A stretch of 64,000 nt of DNA from Mangifera indica (GCF_011075055.1 NW_025401209.1:1-64000); one strand, 5' to 3'. Counted from the first letter of the stretch, positions 44,423 to 57,159 are shown. The notes: generated by a model from the sequence alone, not told the origin. A program made the numbers and translations.

Positions 44423-46122
44423 ATGGGGTCTGCACCAGAGCAAGAGCACCCAAACAAGGCCTTTGGATGGGCCGCCAGGGATTCGTCTGGTGTTCTCTCT
44501 CCCTTCAATTTCTCCAGGAGGTTATTCTGTCGCTTCTCTCGATTAAAATTTTGTTAAAAATTACTTTGGTCTCCTGTTGATTGTGTGTTTTGATTTGCAG
44601 AGCCACCGGAGCGACGGACGTGACATTCAAAGTGTTGTATTGTGGGATATGCCACACAGATCTTCACATGATAAAAAACGAATGGAAAAACGCTAAGTAT
44701 CCTCTTGTTCCCGGGTATGCATTATTTTCATTTATCTCAATTCTAGCACAAAAACAATGGAATTGAAAGATAAAAATATAAGTGCATGTGAAATTATGAA
44801 ACATTTCAAGTTAATCCTATGTCGTTTTGCAATTTTATGTCTCCTTAGGGCCCTTTTTTTCTCAATAAAGGGCCAAACTAAACTAGGAAGGTACTGGGAA
44901 GAAATGAAAAAATGATTTCTAAGAGACCTATTTACACATTTAATTTGCATCATTATCTAATTGATTGGTTTTAAATTAAAAAGAAAAAAAATCAAATCAC
45001 ATAATTATATAGTGTGTACTTATTTATATACTAATAACATTACTCACTTTAATTAAAGATTCATATTTTCTGAGATTCTATAAATAATACAATTTTATCA
45101 TGTAAAATGAAGATGTTTAAAATGATAAATCACAATGCTATCTTGCTATTTGAAGAAATGCTTTAGCATTTTTATGGTTGTCGTGTATTTCTTTCATTTT
45201 CTTTTAAATCAATTTTCTTGTGAAAATTAATAATATCTTTTTTTTCGCATTTAATTTATAACATTTTCCATGAAGGTTTGAACATTCATTGTTCCACACA
45301 CCTAAATTCGGTGCTTAGAAATTACGTGTCAAATAAATTAGTAAACAATTGTTGACAAGAGCCCAATAATCAACCGGGTGGGAAGAAACTTGTGAAAGTT
45401 TTGACTGGAAAAGACATTTTCAGATTATTGGGTCTTAGTGATATCTCTTTTAAGACTGTTATGTGAAGCCCTATTAAACCACTAAAATTTGTTATTTTTC
45501 CTCTTTGAAAATATAAAAGTATTTTTCTGTGCAATAACTTCTTTTAATATATGGTCTTGAAATTTTTTACGCATAGTCACCACCCGGTTAAACTGGGATG
45601 TGAAAGAAGGAAGTGTAAGAGAAGAAGAAGAAAGAAAGAAGAGTTATGGGCGATTCATAATTTCACTGAAAAAGTTAATTTTGTAATTTCAATATAAATG
45701 AAAAATTAGTAATTTTCAATAGAACTGAATGATTTTTATTAATAAAATTAGGTAATGAATAGTTAGATGAGTTTTCAAATTTAAAGAACGGGAAATTATC
45801 CTTTCATCAATATTTGTTGGGAAATAGTTATTTGGCTTAATAAAATTATAAGTGTACATAATTCTATTTAAATCATAAAATTGGACTAAACTATTTAAAA
45901 ATTACGGTTTTGTTTAATTTGATTAACAAAATGATTTGGTTTGGACTGATAAATTTTAAAAAATAGTTTTTAGTTTAGATTACAGTTTGAACGATTTTTA
46001 AACTAAATCAAACCGTAAGTCGTATTTTTTAAAAATATATATATATAAATAGATTTGATATAATTTTTCAATAAGCAATTATGTGTATATCATGTTTTTG
46101 TTCATATTTATTTTACCATTTT

Positions 46123-46185
<63 letters not shown>

Positions 46186-47929
46186 GTTTTAGAAAACTAT
46201 AATCTAATTAATATTATTAAGTAATTTTAATATGTTCAAGCCGATATCCAAATCGAACCAAAATGTATTTTTTCACTTTGGTGTGGTTTGGTTTTGAAAT
46301 TTCCAAACTTTTTTTTATGTTTGGTTTAAAAAAACTCTCAACCTCACTGAACCAAACTGCCTACACTCTAAATAAAATATTATAAAACACATATAAATAC
46401 TCCTTCAGAAAATCTTATTATTAAACAAAATAATTTTGTGATCATGACACTCGCTGGAATTGGGCTTAATTTCCAGGCATGAGATAGTAGGTGAAGTGAT
46501 AGAGGTTGGGAGCAAAGTGGAGAAGTTCAAAGTTGGAGACAAAGTGGGCGTCGGATACATGGTGGGATCATGCCGCTCTTGCGACAACTGTGCCAACAAT
46601 CTCGAGAATTACTGCCCCAAAATGTTATCCTCTTGTAATTCTATTTACTACGACGGAACCATCACATACGGAGGCTACTCCAACTTTATGGTTGTCGACG
46701 AGCACTTCGTCATCCACATCCCAGATGATTTACCTCTAGATGCTAGCGCCCCTCTCCTCTGCGCTGGAATTACTGTTTACAGTCCTCTGAGATACTATGG
46801 ACTTGACAAACCTGGAATGCATGTGGGCGTCGTTGGCCTTGGTGGGCTAGGCCATGTGGCTGTCAAGTTTGCAAAGGCAATGGGGGTCAAGGTCACCGTC
46901 ATAAGCACCTCTCCGAACAAAAAGAACGAAGCTGTCGAACGTCTTGGTGCTGATTCCTTTTTGGTCAGCCGAAACCCAGATGAGATGGAGGTATGTATTT
47001 TGCATGGTAAATCTTTTGTTTTCTCGGCGGACGGTTGTGACGCTTCTAACGTTGAATGTGTAGGCTGCAATGGGCACAATGGACGGTATTATTGACACAG
47101 TATCCGCCCATCACCCTGTTCTGCCATTGATTGGATTATTAAAGACAAATGGAAAGCTTGTTCTTGTTGGAGCGTCTGAGAAGCTAGAGATTCCAGATTT
47201 TCCTCTGGTCATAGGTGAGCATGCAATTAATTTGTGGTTCTTGTTTAGTAATTAGAAATTGGGAGAATCTCAAACCAAAAGTTTTCCAATTAGGAGCAAC
47301 AAAATATTAGCTTAAAGCTAATTCAGGGAATTGATAGGTGCTAATTATTATTATATTGAATTATAATTTACAAAAGAATATTAAACTACTATTTTATTTA
47401 AATATTTTCGTATAATTAATATAAAATAATTTTGACAATAAATTTATTTTTGTTTTAAAAAATTATTAAATAAATATATAATTATAATAAAATAAAGGTG
47501 TTTATATTATTAGTTTTATCATTATTGATAATAAAAGATAATCGGTATCTTTTATTGTTTATAAATCAAATACAATTACCACTATTAACTAAACATAACC
47601 TTAAAATAAAAAAGTTTTCGGACTTTCAAAGTAGCAACTTATTATTTTGACATAATAAAGGAAAATAGTCTTCTCCCTCGAAAATATTGGGTAAAGCTAA
47701 CCGTGAGATGAGTGGTGCAGGGAGGAAGCTGGTTGGGGGTAGTATGATCGGGGGCATAAAAGAGACGCAAGAAATGATCGATTTTGCGGGAAAGCACAAG
47801 GTGACGGCAGACATTGAGGTGATAGATATAGAGAGCGTGAACACTGCAATGGAGCGACTTGAGAAATCAGATGTTAGATACCGATTCGTGATTGATGTTG
47901 CCAAGACAATGAAGCCTTCCACCTCTTAA
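44423..47929 (+). CDS. CAD: Cinnamyl alcohol dehydrogenase family (mannitol-dehydrogenase-like), 361 aa, five exons
   Basis: Exons 44423-44520, 44601-44714, 46477-46990, 47064-47214 and 47721-47929 join in frame through GT-AG introns to 361 codons, the family's normal length, with no stop. Zinc-dependent medium-chain dehydrogenase. Catalytic zinc ligands Cys47, His72 with Glu73, and Cys166; structural zinc Cys103, 106, 109, 117 ([13 protein letters not shown]); Rossmann GLGGLG at 191-196; STS at about 215-217, usual for NADP(H) use. The family reduces cinnamaldehydes to alcohols with NADPH in the cytosol. This member has the [20 protein letters not shown] signature of the broader CAD/mannitol-dehydrogenase (ELI3-like) group, more often tied to stress than to bulk lignin, so the substrate is uncertain. 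Intron 2 (1762 bp) contains a TA microsatellite and MITE-like sequence, and intron 4 a MITE copy. It appears functional. Confidence 0.93.
46126..46183. repeat. (TA)n microsatellite in CAD intron 2
   Basis: A 58-base pure TA run within the 1762-bp second intron. It is flanked by inverted phrases (aaaccaaaccg / cggtttggtt types) at 45900-46010 and 46250-46350 that look like a decayed MITE. Confidence 0.95.
47320..47600. mobile_element. Decayed MITE in CAD intron 4, related to 58484-58970
   Basis: The stretch aataaatttatttttgtttt, then aattattaaataaatatataattataataaaat, is close to the middle of the MITE at 58484-58970 in the same orientation. The end sequences are too diverged to define borders. 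It lies wholly within the intron and leaves both splice sites intact. Confidence 0.5.
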
Positions 47930-50000
47930 TTATTTTTATTTTGAGCAGCATTATATGTATACAATTTAAATATATATATAGATATATATTTATATGTGTT
48001 ATCATATAATTAAAGATTATTTTATCTTTAATTCAAACTCATCCAATCATATGATAATATATATTAAATATGTATCTATATATGTATTTAAAATAAGTAC
48101 ATATAATTTTATTATTTTATTTTCTTCCTAAAAATAACAAAAAGTTAGTGGATGAATTTTGAGGCAGGGAATTGTTTTAATTGAATAAATCAGCTCTATT
48201 TGTTCTAGTTTCTTAAGACAAATAATTAAATAAATCAAATTATCCAGGATTCTTGGAAAATACAGTAATACTATGTGCATAATTTTTTGTATAAATAATA
48301 ATATTTTATTATATGATTGGATAATTTTAAATTAAAAATAAAATAACACTTAATCATATAATGACATATTATTATTTATATGTAAAATTATAATATAGTT
48401 TTAATGTGTCTAAATATTGTATTGCATAGTTCTACACTTTGTTTTCTACATGGCAAGACCTCCTTACCCTCCCTATTTTCAATCTATCAGTTTGGTTGAA
48501 ATGTATTAATGATGAACTTTCTAGTAATTTCCAATTTAAATATATCTCAAACTGATAAGATAACAACGTAGGCATGTACCAAGGGTATAATATCAATTTA
48601 AATTTTCAATTCAGTATTTAGATCTCTCATTGGATTTTGATGGGCAAATTGGACTTTACAAACCCTGATCTATGGAATGAAAAGAATTATAAATCCCAAG
48701 AAAAATAATGTTACACAAATAAATCAAATAAGTTAGTATAGAGGGGTAAAGAAGTAATTTGGGGGGATGTATAACAACATGTGATAGCCCGAAAATATCT
48801 TCATATTCCTCCCCACCCAAAGAACAAAATGATTTCTTCCTTCTCTTCACCATGATCAATGGAATGCTTCCAAGTCCTCTTTAAGAATTTTGACGGAATT
48901 TTCAATTAACATCGAATTCTGGCAAAATGGTCTCCTTTTTCTTTCCATCTGAAAGGCGAATTGAGGTAATTAATGGAACCTTAATTTTCTAGGGTTATAT
49001 TGTGAATAAATAATAACATGTCATTATCTGATTGAATGATTTTAAATTAGAGATAAAACGATACTCAATCATATTGTGACAAATTATTATTTATTCACAA
49101 GTTTGTTTATATTATTTGTACATACAATTTTATTGAAATAAAATTACAAATTAACTCTAGTTGAGTTTTCCTTATTTTGGGTAGGTTTTGTTCATTTTGG
49201 GTGTGTATTGTGGGTTTCTATAGAAATAAATTTGGAAAATAGTATGAGTTGAAGCTTTTGTAGGCTGCAAATGTCGACATTAGTCTATAAATTGTTCATA
49301 TCATTGCATAATATATCCATATCAACTTTTATAAAGGAAAAAACTATCATGTTAATCATATTTAACATTATTTGAAATCAAGTGATAGTTTAATATCTTT
49401 AAAAGCATATAATGAAAGTTATTATTTCAATAGAAAAATTAGAAAATTTGATCTCATTAATAGAAAATTTTAAAAAATTTGATTCTTAAAAAGACAATAT
49501 TCAATTCATTTGTTAGAAAAAAATTGATAATTCTGTACTTCTAGATGTTGATATCTCTAAATTGATTAAAGAGGCTTAAAAGAAGCTAAAAAGTACTTAA
49601 AGTTGTCAAACCAAACTTTGAATTACTCGATGCAAAGGTTGTAACTCTAGTTATTGTATCTCAAAGTTTATTTATCTAACTAATCGGATAGCGTTTCCCA
49701 GTTATAAAAAGAAAAAAACCTTCAAATTGGTTCTTTTTTAGTAATATTATTTAAGAGATTATTTTTTATTTCAATAAAATTATTGACAACTATAATGATT
49801 ATCAAATTAGGAAATAATGATGATGTGTACTTATATAATTAAATAATTTTAAATTAAGTATAGAATAATGTCTAATCACATTATAACAAATCATTATTGC
49901 ATATGTTACATTACATATGAAAACTAGTTTCTTTTGTTTTAAAATTATAGAAGCAAATTTGGCAGAGTTGCAATGGCATGAACTAAAGATCAAAGTGAAG
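47930..50000. repeat. Intergenic region with a cluster of small AT-rich repeats
   Basis: At least four copies of an about 110-150 base repeat lie here: about 47955-48115 (inverted relative to the others), 48276-48390, 48995-49130 and 49820-49920. The shared core is ataattttaaattaaagata followed by aaataacacttaatcata and a target-like tatgattg/caatcata palindromic pairing. No gene; minus-strand frames at 48656-48859 and 49802-50032 are not recognised. Confidence 0.6.
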
Positions 50001-50988
50001 TTAATGATCGGGGTAGGCACAAACTGAACCAAGTCCGAATACCCCTTAACTCTAGTTTAGCTTAAATAAAAAATAGCTCGGTTTAAATTTGTTGAGCCAA
50101 CATTAACATTGGTTCAAGTTTGGTTTGAATAAAAATGGGTCAGTTCTAATTCAATTCGAGTTTGATTTGAATTTATAATTTAAATTCATGACTTAGAAAT
50201 ATGGGTCAGATTCGTGATTTGAATTCATGACTTATTGATAAAACAATATCGTTTAACAATTATTTCATATAATTTGAATTGAATCAAATCATCTATTTAG
50301 CTTACGAGTTAAACCAAATTAAACTCTCTGTAATTCGAGTTTAACTCAGTTTTAAAATAAACAGAATCTTTTAACTCGAACTCGGTTTATATTTGAAATG
50401 AAAGAATTAAAAATAAGACAAACCAACTTTTGAATCCGAATCAATTTGATTCTGATCTAATCCTAGTTAATCGTAAGAAAAAGTTAGAATTCCTTCGTTT
50501 TGAGGGACAACCCAGCAACCCAATAGATTTGGGCCAAATTAATTGGCCCATATTCGGCTGTGCCGTTGGTCAACTCAATTATGTTTGCTATGTCCGAGTC
50601 GCTCCCATATTACTGAAAAACAGCTTATGGCCGTGTCATGCACGGAAGTCGAAGTACAAAATCATGTGTAGCTTCAGCTTGAGGCTCTTCCAATTCCACC
50701 CAGATTCATTACCATATTGATTGTAAGCCTCATGATTAATCAATTATTCTAACTAAACCCAGCTAAAAGACGTTTCACTTGCACACCATTTTCATAAAAT
50801 TAATTTGTAATTTCCAAGAAACGTCTGTCAATTCAGTTAAGGGATCATCAGTGTAGCATTTTTAATTAATTTCATCCGTTGCTAAAAGGCGAAGTAAAAA
50901 ATGTATTGAGAGACGTGCTTAAGAGAGCGACTTGACATGGGGAAATAAGTAAAACTAAGAGAGAGAGGGTTTCAGGGAAGCTCCAGTT
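50001..50988. other. Intergenic, possible hAT-like remnant
   Basis: Bases 50030-50420 repeat phrases such as aattcgagttt, tcggttta and gaattcatgactta, suggestive of a decayed element. The 96-codon frame at 50430-50720 has no recognised domain. Confidence 0.35.
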
Positions 50989-51096
50989 ATGGCAAGAAAG
51001 GAAGAAGCCACAACTTTGCCGTACAATTTCTTCTCTTATAGAGTGTTGGATTCTGCTGTTGCTCAGATCGGATACAACAGAAACACAAGTGTTTAG
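50989..51096 (+). CDS. Short possible exon or small ORF (35 codons)
   Basis: ATG at 50989 in a purine-rich leader (agagagagggtttcaggg) opens a GC-balanced 35-codon frame containing EEATTLPYNFFSYRVLDSAV and ending at TAG 51094-51096. Its composition is more gene-like than its surroundings, but I do not recognise it. It may be a first exon of a truncated gene (no downstream exon seen) or chance. Confidence 0.25.
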   Translation: MARKEEATTLPYNFFSYRVLDSAVAQIGYNRNTSV

Positions 51097-51600
51097 TATA
51101 TGAATATGTGCTTAGTTTCTGGTTTCATCTCACGGGAATCCACCCACCCCCTTCCCCTACTCTCTCACGTGTTCTTCTCTTTCTCTCTTCTGCGTTTACT
51201 TCTCATTCTTTCCATCTCCATCTGGATCTTATTAGAACACCATACATGGCATGATCATGAGTCAACTTCTTACTCATCCTTGATTAATTACGTGAATGTA
51301 TATCATAAATTATTATTCAATTTTATCATATAACCATAGGCTCATAGCTTAATTCAACTAAAAGTTTTTCTTAATTCTTCTTACGAAAAAATCTATCAAT
51401 TTATAAAATTTCGCAAAATATTTAAATTTTACATATGATCCTTAAATAAAGAAAAGGTATTCTTATCTCTCCTGTTATTTAAATTCACACTTCAATTTCC
51501 AATTTTTATTTTTTTGTTATAAATATTTTTTTTTTTCAAACAATTTTCATATATATAGTGAGAAGAATCAAAACAGAATAATAATTTGTGAGAAAATTTG
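51097..51600. other. Intergenic, no supported gene
   Basis: A T/C-rich 77-codon frame (51100-51333) is hydrophobic and unrecognised. The rest is AT-rich. Confidence 0.4.
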
Positions 51601-51610
51601 TCTAATATTT

Positions 51611-52345
51611 ATAATCAACTCACCTTTTTTAGATTTAATCAGAACCCTAGACCTCAGTTCACCCAGAGAGCTTGAAGAGAGTGAGATACTACTTTGAATG
51701 TTTTGCAGCAAGTGGGATAAACTCTTGGAGATATTTTTTGCAACCTATTATAAGTCATCAATAGGGATGGCAACAGAAAAGAACAGGGTCGAATACCCTA
51801 TTTCCCATCCTTTTCTCCACAAGAGATATTAATCCCTGTTATGGGGATGAAAAGTATTCTTCACCCCCATTCATAGGGTCTCAAAGTGACACCAGTAGGT
51901 CCAAGACTAACACCTTTATTGGGAGTGTTAGAAGCATTTTGGAAGGATGGAAAGCTATCCATCGACATTAGTCATAGAGAAGCATTGATACCATGCAAAG
52001 AAGACTTTTAAAATATGAAAAATAAAGGAACTCAAAATTTAAAGAGCAAAAGAATAAAGACAAAGTAATAATTTGTGACAAAATTTGACTTATATTTCTT
52101 ATTCATCCTATGAGAGTACAACACATTTTTATAGAGAATGTAATACATGATGAAATGGTGATGCAAGCCAAAAATCATTACAATTGTTAGATAAATTTCA
52201 CATCATCAACATGAAGAAAAGAAAAATGTAATCAACTCACCATTTTTAGATTCAATTAGAACCCTAGATCTTAGTGCACATATAGAGCCCCTAAAGAGGG
52301 GGAGAGAATGTGTCAAATGTTCTGCAACAAGTGGGATAAACTGTT
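51611..52345. repeat. Direct duplication of a retroelement-like sequence, with a hAT-like MITE scrap between
   Basis: 51611-51757 and 52229-52345 share the phrases aatcaactcacc, ttagat...aattagaaccctaga and gcaacaagtgggataaact. The second copy is broken by the gypsy element at 52346 and resumes after it at 57072. From 51759 the phrase tagggatggcaaca, with a central atggggatgaaaa, resembles a small hAT MITE of about 130 bases. Confidence 0.6.
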
Positions 52346-53019
52346 TAATGGAGGATCATAAAAAGAGGATGGTAGGATGAAAACATAAAAAACGTGGAAG
52401 GAACAAGTTATATACAAGAGGATGATGTGACACATGATATAACAACCAAGGATGATGTGGCACATTATTTGGAGACATGGCATGATGATGTGGGAGTCGT
52501 ATAGGAATCCTTATGCATGTGAAATAAGGATTCCTAGTCTAACATAGTGAATAGAGTCTTTTATAAATATTAGTTTTCCTACTAGTTTTAAGAGTCTTAT
52601 TTTAATTTGAAATTAATTGGGCTTTTAGGAGTTTATGTTTTATGAAACTCTATTTAATGTTATGTAGTTAAAGTCTAAGTTTCTTAGAATTTGAAATTAA
52701 TTAATATTTTTAACTCTAGTAAGACTTGCCTCTTAGTTTAATACATTTTCTAATCTAGTAGAATTATGATTTTTGTTTTATTTAGGAGAGTCATTATCCT
52801 ATACAATAGGCTTAAGTCATTGTAAAATAAATCAATTCAAGTTATAATAAAATTTAGGTTTGAGTTTTTTTAAGAATAGATTTTCAAATTGCATTGAACT
52901 TTTGTTATCCCTTTGCTTCCATTGAACGATATCAATCCTAAACATTCTTGTGAATAATATCACAATCTCATCAACGTTTTTCTTGTATCGGGTGATATCA
53001 GAGCCTTGTTTTGAGATGG

Positions 53020-55330
53020 TTAGGCATGGAGAAAATCTAGATTGCATACTAGTTTGGAGCAATAAATCTCATCCATAGTTAAAGTTATGGAGGGACTAAC
53101 TGCACAGGTCGATGAGATACAAGTCAACCTATCTACATCATAACCTACATGAACCTTTCCTAATCTACAGAAGTCTATTCCAATTCTTCCTAGGCAAATG
53201 CAACTAATGAGAGAAGAGAGTTTTACATAACCCAAGTAAGAAGTTGATGAATCTAAAGGTGATTATAACTCAAAGCCATAAACAAGAGGGAGGAGAGCCT
53301 ATCAAAACCATGAACCTTATAAACTCAAGGCTAATCTTCTTAGTTTTAATGGTGTAATGGATATTGGGCAATTTCTTAATTGGTTGTATAAAGTAAAGTG
53401 ACTTTTTGATATCATGTAGATCAAGCCGACACAAAAAATAAGTTTGGTACCTTATAAATTAAAGGGAGGAGCTGGTACATGGTGGCAAAGGCATAAAAAA
53501 TAATTGAGGATGAAGGGACAACCAATTGTAAGAGATTGAGAGTTGATAAAAGCTTTATTGAAGTCTCGGTTTCTACCTTTTGATTATGATCAAACTTTGT
53601 TCCAACAACTTCAAATTTGTTACCAAGGAACCCAAACCATGGCTGCCTACATGAAAGAGTATCTACTGTTACAATCCTAATGTAACTTGAGCAAGACCAA
53701 AGACCAACAAGTTGTGAGGTATGTGAATAGGTTGAATTATGATATTCAAGATCACTTGGTAATGCAAAGCATATGGTCTATAGATCAAACTTAAAATTTT
53801 ATTTTACGGGTTGAAAGAATTTTGAAGAATAGAAGACTATCAAAGAGTAACATCAATAGGCGACAAGAGATTGAAGTAAAAAGCATATAATTTGAAGTGA
53901 CACTAAAACACAAGAACCCAAGCCTAAAACCAAAAAAAAAAAAAAAAAAAAATAAAGGGGAAAGAAACGATAGAGCCAAGCAAGGATTTGAAATGTTTCA
54001 AGTTTAATGAAATAGGACACAAATCAAACAATTGCCTTAGGAAGAAATTCATTAACATGTCACAACAAGAAGAGGAAGAAGAAGAATTTGAAAAAGATAA
54101 CATTAAAGAGGAATAAAAGATAGATAAAGTCGTAGAAAAGCAAGGTGAATACTTGGTGTATATGGTAAGATGAATCTCATACTCCCTTACTGGATCCGAT
54201 GATTCACAACAACAAAAAATTAAAGAAAGAGTATTTTGTTAATTTAAAGTTGTGCAAACTAGTGATTGATGGATGTAGTAGTAAGAACATAGTAGCAAAG
54301 GGTCTTGCAGACCACTTAAAATTGAAAACAAAGCCACACTCTCACTTGTATAATATCGATTGGATTAAGAAGAAACCTAGTGTAAGAGTAGTGAAGCAAT
54401 GTAGACTACCTTTATCCTTGAGAAAAACTTGTAAAGTTAAGATCTTGTGTGATGTTGTGGAGATAGAAGCTTGTCATGTATTTCTAGGGAGACTTTGGCA
54501 ATATGATGAGTGTACAACTCATAAGGTTTGTGATAATATGTACTCTTTTAAGTAGAAAAAAAGGTGGACTATTATGGTTCCTAAAAAAAGATATTTGAGT
54601 GGACCAAAGAAGGATAAGAAGGTTTTGCTCTCAATAAAGGATACAAAGACTCTAATAACCCTTGTACTTAAAAGAAGAGAAACTGATTTCTAAAGAGATA
54701 AAAAGGCTACTTGATGAGTTTGAAGATATAACAGTTAAACCTATTGCATTACCTCTATTATGGAATATTCAACATCATATCAACTTAATTTTTGGTGTTA
54801 GTTTACCAAATTTGCCATATTATTGTATGAGTCCTAAGGAGAATGAGATCTTAAAAGAGCAAGTGAAGGAATTACTAAAGAAGGGATACAATCAAGAAAG
54901 TAGTAGTCCATGTGTTGTACCTACCTTGTTGACCTTAAAAAAGGATGAAAGTTAGAGGATTTGTATTGATAGTCGTGCCATCAACAAGACAACTGTAAGG
55001 TATAGATTTCATATTCCTAAACTTGATGATTTGTTGAACCAAATGCATGATGCCAAGGTATTTTCAAAGGTAGATTTGAAGAGTCGGTATCATCAAATTA
55101 GAGTTTGATTAAGGAATGAATGGAAAACCGCATTCAAAACAAATGATGGTTTGCATGAATGGTTAGTCATGCCTTTTGGAGTCTTAAATGAACCAAACAC
55201 TTATATAAGATTAATGAATCAGGTATTAATACCATTCCTATCTAGTTTTGTTGTGGTTTACTTTGATGACATTTTAATTTATAGTAGGAATGATGAGAAC
55301 ATCATAGACCCACCAAAGTATGAAAGTTAC
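53020..55330 (+). pseudogene. Gypsy gag, protease-like and reverse transcriptase region, broken
   Basis: Gag is recognised around 53340-53830 through shifted frames (TWWQRHKK, FLPFDYDQTLFQQL). An A-run at about 53930 precedes a basic and acidic linker with a possible zinc-knuckle remnant. 54199-54555 is an open frame for the retropepsin-like domain (VIDGCSSKNIVAKGLADHLK, CHVFLGRLWQYDE). 54650-55330 encodes the reverse transcriptase fingers and palm ([45 protein letters not shown] at 55256-55285). The FDD catalytic motif is intact here, unlike the chromovirus at 12040, but stops at 54955, 55108 and elsewhere inactivate the frame. Confidence 0.85.
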
Positions 55331-56165
55331 AATCCTTGGGAAAATGGATTCCCATTTAAAGGCTGTATAATGACTCACATTAATCTGTCAATTTGAGATC
55401 CAATTCAAGAATTTTCTTTAAAGGCATTGACAAGGAATTGAAATGGACATTAGAAGGTGTGAAAAGGAATTTGAATGGAACAATATGATAAAAAAGAAAA
55501 AAAAGTCATTGTTGCATACAATGAAATTGATTGAATGATAGCTCTTGTTTTATTAGTATTCAAAATCAATGACAAATAAAAACACCAGTGAATCCTTCAA
55601 ATGGTCAACATTGTAATATAGTTTTTGAATGTTTTTTTTTTTCTAGGGAGATTCTCAAGTATTATCTTCGTATCAATAATAGATATAAAAACAAAAAAAA
55701 TAAGTAAATATAAATTTTTAAAGGAGTGGACAAGTGATAAAATAGCAAGTGGAAGACAAGTATCTTACTTAGATTTAGTGAGTTGTAGGCTCAATCCAAT
55801 TGCCATCATCATCTTCATCCCTGTGCCTCAGAATCGACAGTTGCCCATGTAGTGTCGCCCTGTTTTATTAGCCTGGAATTTTGGTAGTCACCCTGTACGT
55901 ATGTATAGGGGGTTTTTAGTTTTTATAAGATACGAGGCTTTTGGTAAGTATGTATGTTTTCGTTTTGATAATGTAAGAGGTTTTCGGTAATATATGAGGT
56001 TTTTGGTAATTATGTATGTATTGGTTTTGATAATATAAGAGGTTTTTGGTGATTATGTATGTATCGGTTTTGATAATGTAATCGGAGGTTTTGGTTTTGA
56101 TAATATAAGAGGTTTTTGGTGAATATGTATGTATTGGTTTTGATGATATAGGAGGTTTTTATAAA
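55331..56165. other. Unassigned insert in the gypsy element, including a minisatellite
   Basis: This segment replaces RNase H and the integrase core. 55331-55925 has no recognised domain. 55926-56160 is a minisatellite (separate entry). It could be filler acquired in a template switch or a nested fragment. Confidence 0.45.
55926..56160. repeat. Minisatellite with an about 43-bp unit, five to six copies
   Basis: The unit agaggtttttggtgattatg, then tatgtattggttttgataatata, recurs head to tail with small changes; one copy is shortened (atcggaggttttggttttga). Confidence 0.9.
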
Positions 56166-56169
56166 AACA

Positions 56170-56403
56170 ATGTTTGACATGGTAGAAGAAGTTATGGTGT
56201 TTCTTGGGAAAGAGATAATTCCAACGAGTTTGCATAGAAAATTAAAGCAAAAACATTATAAGCCTTATAAGATTTTGAAAAAAATTAATGATAATGCTTA
56301 TGTAATGGACTTGCTAGCTAGCATGAGGATTAGTAAAACTTTTAACGTAGCAAATTTGACAAAATTCTACCCCAAAATTGACTTATACAATGATAACTCG
56401 TGA
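56170..56403 (+). pseudogene. Gypsy integrase C-terminal fragment
   Basis: An open frame with MVFLGKEIIPTSLHRKLKQK, YKPYKILKKINDNAYVMDL and ISKTFNVANLTKFYP. This is the post-integrase domain of plant gypsy polyproteins (relatives read DEVMVFLRKERFP... KINDNAYVVDLP). It lies directly upstream of the 3' LTR with the expected spacing. Confidence 0.85.
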
Positions 56404-57159
56404 GCAAGTTCTTTTCTAATGGAGGGCTATGGAAAGATGGTACTAGGGTTGAAAGCATAAAAAACATGGAAGGAATAAGCCAAATGCAAGAGGATAACAT
56501 GACATATGATGTGACAACCAAAGATGACAAGGCACAAGACATGGCAACTTATTTGGTCACATGGCATGATAATATGGACATGCATGATGATGTGAAGGTG
56601 AAATAAAGATTCCTAGTCTAATTTAATTAATAGAGTCTTTTATAAATATTAGTTTTCCTAACAATTTTAGGAGTCTTATTTTAATTTGAAATTAATTGAG
56701 GTTTTAGGAGTTTATGCTTTAGGAAATCTCTATTTAATGTTATGTATTTAAAGTCTAAGTTTCTTAGAACTTAAAATTAGTTAATATTTCTAATTTTAAT
56801 GAGACTAGCGTCATAGTTTAATAAGTTTTCTATTCTAGTAAAGTTAGGTTTTCTATTTTATTTAGGAGAGTTATTAGCCTATATAAAGAGCTTAAGTTAT
56901 TGTAAAATAAATCAATTTATGTTATCAATAAAATTCAGGTTTGAGTTTTTTTAAGACTTATTTTGTAAATTGCATTGAATTTTTATTATCCTTTTGCATC
57001 CGTTCAACGATATCAATCTAAAGTATCCTTGTGAATGATATCACAACCCTATTAATGCTTGTCTTGCATCATTGTTGAAGATAGTGTTTGCAATCTATTA
57101 TAAGTCACCAAAACGACACAATTGCCTCTGAAGTGGTGAGTGCAAAACTTAATGGAAAG

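Larger units (their letters stand above)
52346..57071 (+). mobile_element. Ty3/gypsy retrotransposon with both LTRs (defective)
   Basis: 5' LTR 52346-52990 and 3' LTR 56417-57071 are collinear direct repeats of about 650 bases; both start taatgg rather than TG. A primer-binding site resembling the initiator Met tRNA complement (tgatatcagagcc) follows at 52993. The flanks ctgtt (52341-52345) and ttgtt (57072-57076) are a 5-bp target duplication with one mismatch. The interior holds gag, protease, a partial reverse transcriptase and the integrase C-terminus. RNase H and the integrase core are missing, and an unrelated segment with a minisatellite lies in that gap. Confidence 0.9.
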
